A stretch of DNA of 5,602 nucleotides from CAYSLC01 sp964431545 (GTDB lineage Bacteria; Desulfobacterota; Desulfobacteria; Desulfobacterales; JAABSP01): the NCBI GenBank assembly GCA_964431545.1, contig CAYSLC010000299.1:1-5602 (forward strand), written 5' to 3'. The translations under genes and the position numbers were made by a program. Positions 1 to 5,602 of this stretch are shown here, in pieces. Positions within the stretch are counted from its first letter, which is position 1; every line of letters starts with the position of its first letter. The notes beneath the pieces are model-generated. The model was not told the DNA's origin. It did not search any database and saw nothing but the letters and a program-made list of their open reading frames with translations.

Positions 1-1487
<1,487 letters not shown>

Positions 1488-1494
1488 GTTGGTT

Positions 1495-1501
1495 CTCCTC
1501 C
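1495..1501 (-). promoter_or_regulatory. Ribosome binding site of the acyl-CoA ligase gene
   Basis: The minus strand reads GGAGGAG followed by 7 bases and then ATG at 1487. This strong Shine-Dalgarno match lies in the 35-base spacer (1488-1522) after the DUF35 stop codon and fixes the ligase start. The spacer has no room for a convincing independent promoter or terminator. Confidence 0.8.
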
Positions 1502-1522
1502 CTGTGAAGAATGGATGCCGGG

Positions 1523-1942
1523 TCAGGCCGGCGCGAAGGCCAGGACGCTCTGCCGGTCCGGCCCCTCGCCGGTGTGGCGGAAGCGGGCCGTCATGGGGAT
1601 GCCGAGTTGAACCGATTCCGGATTCGAAAAGTCGATCCCCTCGATGCGGGCCGTGGTTTGGCAGTCGTCGTCAAAGGCGACCACGCCGGTGGCGTAGGGG
1701 TTCTTCCGGCCGTACCCCTGGGCCGCCATGGCCGGCGGCGCCACGGTGATGATGGTGAAGGTGGAGAGGGTGGCCTCCCGCGGCATCTCCACCCATTCCA
1801 GGTCGGCGGACCGGCAGCGCCGGCACAGCGGCTGGGGCGGCACGGAGACGACGCCGCACCCCTTGCACTTCGCCCCCATGATCCGCTCCTCGCCGAGGAA
1901 GGCTTCGTAGCTCTGCTGGTTGAAGGGTCGGTCGTTCTCCAT
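1523..1942 (-). CDS. DUF35 Zn-ribbon/OB-fold protein, thiolase partner
   Basis: This 139-residue protein has an N-terminal rubredoxin-like zinc ribbon followed by an OB-fold domain, the architecture of the DUF35/OB-fold acyl-CoA-associated family. Four cysteines, C26, C29, C40 and C43, form CxxC-x10-CxxC (CKGCG and CRRC), the expected Zn site. Residues from about 50 to 139 form the OB-fold, including the conserved-looking stretch ATGVVAFDDD. The length is typical for stand-alone members. Family members bind thiolases or related lyases and help bind or channel acyl-CoA; BbsA (with thiolase BbsB) and the archaeal thiolase/HMG-CoA synthase bridging protein are examples. Here the gene starts 3 bases after the thiolase stop, and its Shine-Dalgarno overlaps that stop, so coupled expression and a thiolase complex are the natural inference. 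It has no signal peptide and should be cytoplasmic. Confidence 0.93.
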   Translation of the reverse strand: MENDRPFNQQSYEAFLGEERIMGAKCKGCGVVSVPPQPLCRRCRSADLEWVEMPREATLSTFTIITVAPPAMAAQGYGRKNPYATGVVAFDDDCQTTARIEGIDFSNPESVQLGIPMTARFRHTGEGPDRQSVLAFAPA

Positions 1943-1945
1943 GGG

Positions 1946-3211
1946 TTACCTCCTCTCCAGGATGGTGAAGGTGCAGGTGCCGCCGGTGCCGCCCAGGTTG
2001 TGGGCCGCGCCCACCCGCAGGTTCGGGTTGGGGATCTGCCGGTCGCCCGCCGCGCCCCGGAGCTGCTCCCAGATCTCCACCATCTGGGAGGTCCCGGTGG
2101 CGCCCACGGGGTGGCCTTTGCACTTGAGGCCGCCGGAGGTGTTGACGGGTTTCTCCCCGTCCCGCCGGGTCCGGCCCTCGGCCACCGCTTTGAATCCTTC
2201 GCCCGGAGGGTAGAACCCCAGGTCCTCCAGGTGGATGATCTCGGCGATGGAGAAGCAGTCGTGGACCTCGGAGAACTGGACATCCGCCGGGGTCAGCCCG
2301 GACATGCCGTAGGCCTCCTCGGCGGCCCGGCGGGTCGCCTCGAAGCTGGTCAGGTCGCCCTTGGTGGAGAGGCCCCGGCCGCTCCCCTGGCCGATGCCGG
2401 CCACATAGAGGGGCGTATCGGTGAAGGATGTGGCCATCTCCTCCCCCACCAGGAGGATGCAGCTCGCCCCGTCGCTGATGGGGCAGCAGTCGTAGAGATA
2501 CATGGGCCAGGCCACCGGCGGGTTGGCGGCCGGGTCCTTCAGAAAGGCTTTCTCGTCGGCCCATTGGGGGACCGGTTTGCCGGCGGCTTGCGCCTTTTTG
2601 GCCTTGGCCGCCATCATCTCCCGGATGGAGGCCTTGAACTGGGCCTTGGGGTTGAGCGGCGCGTTGTCGTGGCTTTTGATGGTCACGTCCATGAGGTGCT
2701 CCCGGCCGGCGCCGTACTTGTGGAAGTAGGCGGTGGCCGCGGCCCCGAAGATGGCCGGGAAGGTGAAGCCCACCTGGCCTTCGTCGGGAAAGGTCGCCAG
2801 GGCGAGCCCTTCGGCCACCTCCTCGGTGGTGCAGCGGGACATCTGCTCCACGCCCCCCACCAGGACCATGTCGTAGAAGCCCGAGGCGATGGCGAAGACC
2901 CCCTCCCGGAAGGCGAGCGCGCTGGAGGCGCAGGCCCCTTCGGTGCGGGTGGCCGGCTTGGGGACCGTCCCCAGCAGGTTGGCGATCACCGGGGCCCAGT
3001 GGGCCCGGCCCACGAAGAAGTCGTTGGAGAAGTTGCCCACATAGAGGGCGTCGATGTCGTCGGGGTCGAACCCCTTGTCCACCGAGGCGGCCATGTTGGT
3101 GAAGGCCTCGGCGAAAAAGTCTTTTGAATCGCGGTCCCGGAACATGCCGAAGCGCGACATGCCCGCCCCGACCACGGCGACCCCGCGGCCGAGTTTTCGT
3201 TTCTTGGTCAT
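1946..3211 (-). CDS. SCP2/SCP-x-type thiolase (3-oxoacyl-CoA thiolase / acetyl-CoA acetyltransferase family)
   Basis: This 421-residue cytoplasmic thiolase catalyses CoA-dependent cleavage of a 3-oxoacyl-CoA or the reverse Claisen condensation. The N-terminal VAVVGAGMSRFG (11-22) is the usual first strand. The nucleophilic cysteine is C94 in EGACASSA. HDCF at 318-321 and GHPVGATG at 366-373 supply the His/Cys of the active site in the SCP2-type branch, and the C-terminal glycine-rich AHNLGGTGGTCTF (403-415) completes the fold. DCCPISDGAS (241-250) is another family signature. A Lys/Ala-rich segment of about 30 residues (roughly 198-232) makes it longer than the commonest members of about 390 residues. 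The nucleophile is present, so it is a thiolase and not one of the related Cys-less aldolases such as Ltp2. The start at 3211 has AAGGAG 6 bases upstream. The DUF35 gene follows at once. The acyl substrate is unknown. Confidence 0.95.
   Translation of the reverse strand: MTKKRKLGRGVAVVGAGMSRFGMFRDRDSKDFFAEAFTNMAASVDKGFDPDDIDALYVGNFSNDFFVGRAHWAPVIANLLGTVPKPATRTEGACASSALAFREGVFAIASGFYDMVLVGGVEQMSRCTTEEVAEGLALATFPDEGQVGFTFPAIFGAAATAYFHKYGAGREHLMDVTIKSHDNAPLNPKAQFKASIREMMAAKAKKAQAAGKPVPQWADEKAFLKDPAANPPVAWPMYLYDCCPISDGASCILLVGEEMATSFTDTPLYVAGIGQGSGRGLSTKGDLTSFEATRRAAEEAYGMSGLTPADVQFSEVHDCFSIAEIIHLEDLGFYPPGEGFKAVAEGRTRRDGEKPVNTSGGLKCKGHPVGATGTSQMVEIWEQLRGAAGDRQIPNPNLRVGAAHNLGGTGGTCTFTILERR
1948..1954 (-). 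promoter_or_regulatory. Ribosome binding site of DUF35 gene, overlapping thiolase stop
   Basis: The minus strand reads AGGAGGTAACCC before the ATG at 1942. The AGGAGG core (1949-1954) is formed by the last two thiolase codons (both AGG-type), and its following T is the first base of the thiolase TAA stop (1946-1948). Spacing to the ATG is 6 bases. This layout favours translational coupling of the two genes. Confidence 0.85.
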
Positions 3212-3217
3212 GTGACT

Positions 3218-3223
3218 CTCCTT
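3218..3223 (-). promoter_or_regulatory. Ribosome binding site of thiolase gene
   Basis: AAGGAG on the minus strand sits 6 bases upstream of the thiolase ATG and supports that start. It is the last known sequence before the run of N, so any promoter or upstream gene is hidden in the gap. Confidence 0.85.
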
Positions 3224-3323
3224 NNNNNNNNNNNNNNNNNNNNNNNNNNNNNNNNNNNNNNNNNNNNNNNNNNNNNNNNNNNNNNNNNNNNNNNNNNNNN
3301 NNNNNNNNNNNNNNNNNNNNNNN
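3224..3323. other. Assembly gap (100 N)
   Basis: There are exactly 100 undetermined bases, the customary placeholder length for a scaffold join of unknown size. It separates the TRAP genes from the thiolase genes. The true distance, and whether further genes, a promoter, a terminator or a repeat lie here, cannot be read. The genes on both sides share a strand, so a continuous operon is possible but unproven. Confidence 0.97.
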
Positions 3324-4709
3324 TCATTTGTAGACCATGGCCGGCAGCCAGGTGACCAGCTGGGGCCAGAGGGCGATGGCGACCAGGCTGAAGAGCTGGA
3401 GGAGGATGAAGGGGACCACCCCCTTGTAGATGTCGGATAGCTGGACCTCCGGCGGCGCCACCCCTTTGAGATAGAAAAGGGCGAACCCCACCGGCGGCGT
3501 CAGAAAGGAGGTCTGGAGGGTCACCGCCACGAGAATCAGAAACCAGACCAGCTCCGGCCGGTCCACCACCCCGTACCCCTCGATGGCGAGCCCCAGCCGC
3601 CCCACCACCGGCGCCACCAGGGGGAGGATGATCAGGGTGATCTCCACCCAGTCGAGGAAGAAGCCGAGGAGGAAGACGCAGAAGAGGATGAAGACGATGA
3701 TCCCGTAGGCCCCGAAGGGGAGCGAAGTGAGGGTCCGCTCGATGAACTCGTCGCCCCCCAGCCCCCGGAGGACCAGGGCGAAGCAGGTGGCGCCGATGAG
3801 GATGCCGAAGATGTAGGCGTTGGTGTTGAAGGTGGCGTGGAGCACCTCCTTGATCACCTTCAAGTTGAGCTTCCGGTAGAAGAGCGCCAGCAGGGTGGCG
3901 AAGAGCGCCCCCACGCCGCTGGCCTCGGTGACGGTGGCGATCCCCTTGAAGATGGAGCCGAGCACCGCCAGGATGAGCACCGCCGGCGGGATCACGTTCT
4001 TGAGCACATCGAGGATCACCTTCCCGGAGATGGGCCGGCGGTCCGGCGAGAGGGGGGCGGCCCCGGGCCGCAGGTAGCAGTAGATCAGCAGATAGAGGAC
4101 ATAGAGGCCGGCGAGCACCAGCCCCGGAAAGACGGCCCCCAGGAAGAGATCCCCCACGGAGACCCCCACCTGGTCCCCCATCACCACCAGCATGATGCTG
4201 GGGGGGATGAGGATCCCCAGGGTCCCGGCCCCGGCCACCGTTCCCAGGGCCAGGGTCTTGGCGTACCCCTGCTTCATCATGGCCGGCACGCTCAACAGGC
4301 CCAGGAGGACCACCGAGGCGCCGATGATGCCGGTGGAGGCGGCCAAAAGCACGCCGATCAGCGTCACGGTGATGGCCAGCCCGCCGCGCACCCGGCCGAA
4401 CAGCTCCTGGGCCGAGGCCATCAGCCGCTCGGCGATGCCCGACCGGTCGAGCATCAGCCCCATGAAGATGAACATGGGCAGCGACACCAGGACCCAGTTG
4501 GACATGAGCTTGTAGACCCGGGTCGCGGCGATGCCGAAGTAGTTGAAGTCGAGGCCGGTGAAGGTGTCGAGGTAGAGGTCCGACAGGTACCCCACGCCGG
4601 TGAAGAGGATGGAGGCGCCCATGAGGCAGAAGGCCACCGGGTACCCGGTGAGCATCAGCCCGATGAAGGTCAGGAACATGGCGACGACCAGGTAATCAGT
4701 GGGCTGCAT
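3324..4709 (-). CDS. dctM: TRAP transporter large permease subunit (DctM family)
   Basis: This 461-residue inner-membrane protein is the transport channel subunit of a tripartite ATP-independent periplasmic transporter, which uses an ion gradient (usually Na+) to import a solute delivered by the binding protein. It is almost wholly hydrophobic, with about a dozen membrane spans. Family signatures include GYPVAFCLMGAS (22-33), SLPMFIFMGLMLDRSG (76-91), GTLGILIPPSI (162-172) and, near the C-terminus, LTPPVGFALFYLKGVAP (403-419). It is somewhat longer than the commonest DctM of about 425 residues, as in the larger subgroup often annotated mannitol/chloroaromatic TRAP permease. The polar loop at about 213-230 accounts for part of this. 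It overlaps dctQ by 14 bases and has an AAGGGGGA ribosome site. Its TGA stop ends exactly at the assembly gap, so the protein is complete but its downstream context is lost. Confidence 0.96.
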   Translation of the reverse strand: MQPTDYLVVAMFLTFIGLMLTGYPVAFCLMGASILFTGVGYLSDLYLDTFTGLDFNYFGIAATRVYKLMSNWVLVSLPMFIFMGLMLDRSGIAERLMASAQELFGRVRGGLAITVTLIGVLLAASTGIIGASVVLLGLLSVPAMMKQGYAKTLALGTVAGAGTLGILIPPSIMLVVMGDQVGVSVGDLFLGAVFPGLVLAGLYVLYLLIYCYLRPGAAPLSPDRRPISGKVILDVLKNVIPPAVLILAVLGSIFKGIATVTEASGVGALFATLLALFYRKLNLKVIKEVLHATFNTNAYIFGILIGATCFALVLRGLGGDEFIERTLTSLPFGAYGIIVFILFCVFLLGFFLDWVEITLIILPLVAPVVGRLGLAIEGYGVVDRPELVWFLILVAVTLQTSFLTPPVGFALFYLKGVAPPEVQLSDIYKGVVPFILLQLFSLVAIALWPQLVTWLPAMVYK

Positions 4710-5235
4710 GGGCGTCCCCCTTCCACAATCGCTCCGCGGCCCGGATCACCCGGCTGACGGCGGCCAGGGCGAAAAACCCCAGGCTGACGGGGATCACCGC
4801 CTTGATGGCCCACCGGAACGGCAGCCCCATGGGGGCCGTGGACCGCTCGCCGTGGACCCACGACTGCTGGAAAAATTCGATGCCGTAGTAGCCCAGCACG
4901 GCGATAAAGGGCAACAGCAGCAGGACCGTCCCCAGGATCTCGATCCACTCCCGGGCCTTCCAGGAGAGCCGGGAGTGGAGGAGATCCACCCGCACATGGG
5001 CGTCGGTGACCAGGGCGTAGGACTGGCCGAACATGAAGGCCACCGCGTAGAGGTGCCACTGGAGTTCCTCCAGGGCCACCATCCCCCGGCCGAAGCCGTA
5101 CCGGAGGGTCACCTGGAGGACGATCACCAGGATCAGAATTCCATTGGCCCAGCTCAGGAACCGGCCGACGGCCAGGATGGACCCGTCGATGCGGCCGGAG
5201 ATCCCGCCGGCCGCCGTCTCGTCGCCGTGGTTCAT
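4696..5235 (-). CDS. dctQ: TRAP transporter small permease subunit (DctQ family)
   Basis: This 179-residue inner-membrane protein is the small subunit that pairs with DctM. Four membrane spans are visible, at about 28-45, 57-76, 97-118 and 143-163. The hallmark region between spans 1 and 2 and after span 2 is present: LRYGFGRGMVALEELQWHLY (44-63), with the conserved EE-x-QW pattern, and ALVTDAHVRVDLL (74-86), with the DAHVRVD motif. The length fits the family range of about 160-200. The ATG at 5235 lies 10 bases after the dctP stop. Its ribosome site is weak (CGGA), which suggests translational coupling to dctP. The 3' end overlaps the start of dctM by 14 bases in another frame. I saw no sign of damage. 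Substrate specificity does not reside in this subunit. Confidence 0.95.
   Translation of the reverse strand: MNHGDETAAGGISGRIDGSILAVGRFLSWANGILILVIVLQVTLRYGFGRGMVALEELQWHLYAVAFMFGQSYALVTDAHVRVDLLHSRLSWKAREWIEILGTVLLLLPFIAVLGYYGIEFFQQSWVHGERSTAPMGLPFRWAIKAVIPVSLGFFALAAVSRVIRAAERLWKGDAHAAH
4715..4722 (-). promoter_or_regulatory. Ribosome binding site of dctM inside the 3' end of dctQ
   Basis: The minus strand reads AAGGGGGA, 5 bases before the dctM ATG at 4709 and inside dctQ coding sequence. It supports the overlapping start, and with the 14-base overlap it points to coupled translation of the two membrane subunits. Confidence 0.65.
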
Positions 5236-5245
5236 GGCGTCCGGC

Positions 5246-5602
5246 CTACTCGCAGGTGGGCCGGGGCAGGTGGGCGATGCAGCCCCAGGGCTTGTAGCTC
5301 GCCTCGTAGGCCTTGTAGTCCTCCCAGACCTTCTTCAGGAAGGGATCCTTCTCCGATTCCTCGGCGATCACCTCGTTCCAGGTCTTCTTGAACAGGGCCA
5401 GGAGTTCGTCGGAGTAGACCTCGTTGTGGACCCCGTGCTTCTCGGCGTTCTCCTCCACCACCGGCCCCTGCTGGTAGGTGGACCGGGAGAGGGTGTAGAT
5501 GTTGACGGCCCGGGTCGCCAGCTCCATCACCGCCTTTTGCCGGGGGCTCATCTCGTTCCAGGTGTCCTTGTTGAGGACCAGCTCCAGGTGGGTGGCGGGC
5601 TG
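5246..5602 (-). CDS. dctP: TRAP transporter periplasmic solute-binding protein (DctP family), C-terminal part only
   Basis: The last 118 residues of a periplasmic binding protein that captures the solute and hands it to the DctQ-DctM permease. The reading frame stays open to the window edge, so the true start lies outside. The internal Met at 5551 is not the start, since 17 more in-frame codons (from QPATHLELVLNKDTW) precede it. The stretch ELVLNKDTWNEMSPRQKAVM (fragment residues 7-26) is the typical late-domain signature of the family, where the residues after NK-x-x-W and before the Q form the helix after the hinge. The rest is the amphipathic, charged C-terminal helix region. It is followed 10 bases later by dctQ. 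Two cysteines near the end (PWGCIAHLPRPTCE) are less usual for the family. The motif style resembles binding proteins labelled mannitol/chloroaromatic compound TRAP, but the ligand pocket is mostly outside the window. Confidence 0.92.
   Translation of the reverse strand, partial: QPATHLELVLNKDTWNEMSPRQKAVMELATRAVNIYTLSRSTYQQGPVVEENAEKHGVHNEVYSDELLALFKKTWNEVIAEESEKDPFLKKVWEDYKAYEASYKPWGCIAHLPRPTCE

Noticed and set aside
1488..1522. Possible terminator or promoter between the DUF35 and ligase genes
   Set aside because: The 35 bases hold a ribosome site. I see no stable hairpin with a T-run and no -35/-10 pair.
1671..2564. Minus-strand frame of 297 codons overlapping thiolase and DUF35 in another frame
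   Set aside because: It is Arg/Gly/Pro-rich with no family resemblance, and it overlaps two genes with intact active-site motifs in the correct frames. The shorter 1591-2283 frame is rejected for the same reason.
1511..3127. Long plus-strand reading frame of 538 codons opposite the DUF35 and thiolase genes
   Set aside because: It spans two well-supported minus-strand genes and their junction. Its product is repetitive in G, H, V and D without motifs, so it is a compositional shadow.
3837..4757. Plus-strand reading frame of 306 codons opposite dctM
   Set aside because: The product is extremely rich in H, Q, E, G and D, the mirror of the hydrophobic codons of a membrane protein on the other strand. 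No ribosome site or domain supports it.
5246..5551. A short independent 101-residue gene starting at the Met at 5551
   Set aside because: The frame continues upstream without a stop to the window edge, and the upstream 17 codons carry the typical binding-protein sequence. It is the tail of a longer dctP gene.

Overview
The window is a GC-rich bacterial segment (roughly two-thirds G+C by eye). Codons ending in G or C dominate, with heavy use of CGG for Arg, CCC for Pro and GGG/GGC for Gly. Every gene I can support lies on the minus strand, so transcription reads from the right edge to the left edge. The gene families and codon style would suit a GC-rich anaerobic or facultative proteobacterium or Desulfobacterota-like organism. 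That placement is a weak inference, because no rRNA or marker gene is present.

Right half, in order of transcription: the C-terminal part of a TRAP-transporter periplasmic solute-binding protein (DctP type, cut by the right edge), the small membrane subunit DctQ, and the large membrane subunit DctM. The spacing is tight: 10 bases between dctP and dctQ, and a 14-base overlap between dctQ and dctM. Together they form a secondary, ion-gradient-driven importer that most likely takes up an organic acid. The binding-protein tail and DctM resemble the branch often labelled mannitol/chloroaromatic-compound TRAP systems, but the true substrate cannot be read from sequence.

Middle: exactly 100 N (3224-3323), which looks like a scaffold gap of unknown true length. 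The dctM stop codon touches one side and the thiolase ribosome binding site touches the other.

Left half, continuing on the minus strand: an SCP2/SCP-x-type thiolase with its catalytic Cys and His motifs, then a DUF35 zinc-ribbon/OB-fold protein 3 bases downstream, then an AMP-forming acyl-CoA ligase that runs off the left edge about 10 residues before its expected end. Thiolase-DUF35 pairs are known to form functional complexes in other pathways, for example BbsA-BbsB in anaerobic toluene degradation and the archaeal thiolase/HMG-CoA synthase complex.

In combination the window reads as an import-and-activate catabolic cassette. TRAP brings in a carboxylate, the ligase makes its CoA thioester, and the thiolase/DUF35 pair cleaves (or forms) a 3-oxoacyl-CoA. 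Oxidation steps (dehydrogenase, hydratase) are not in view and could lie in the gap or outside the window. No RNA gene, mobile element, CRISPR array, clear promoter or terminator was found.
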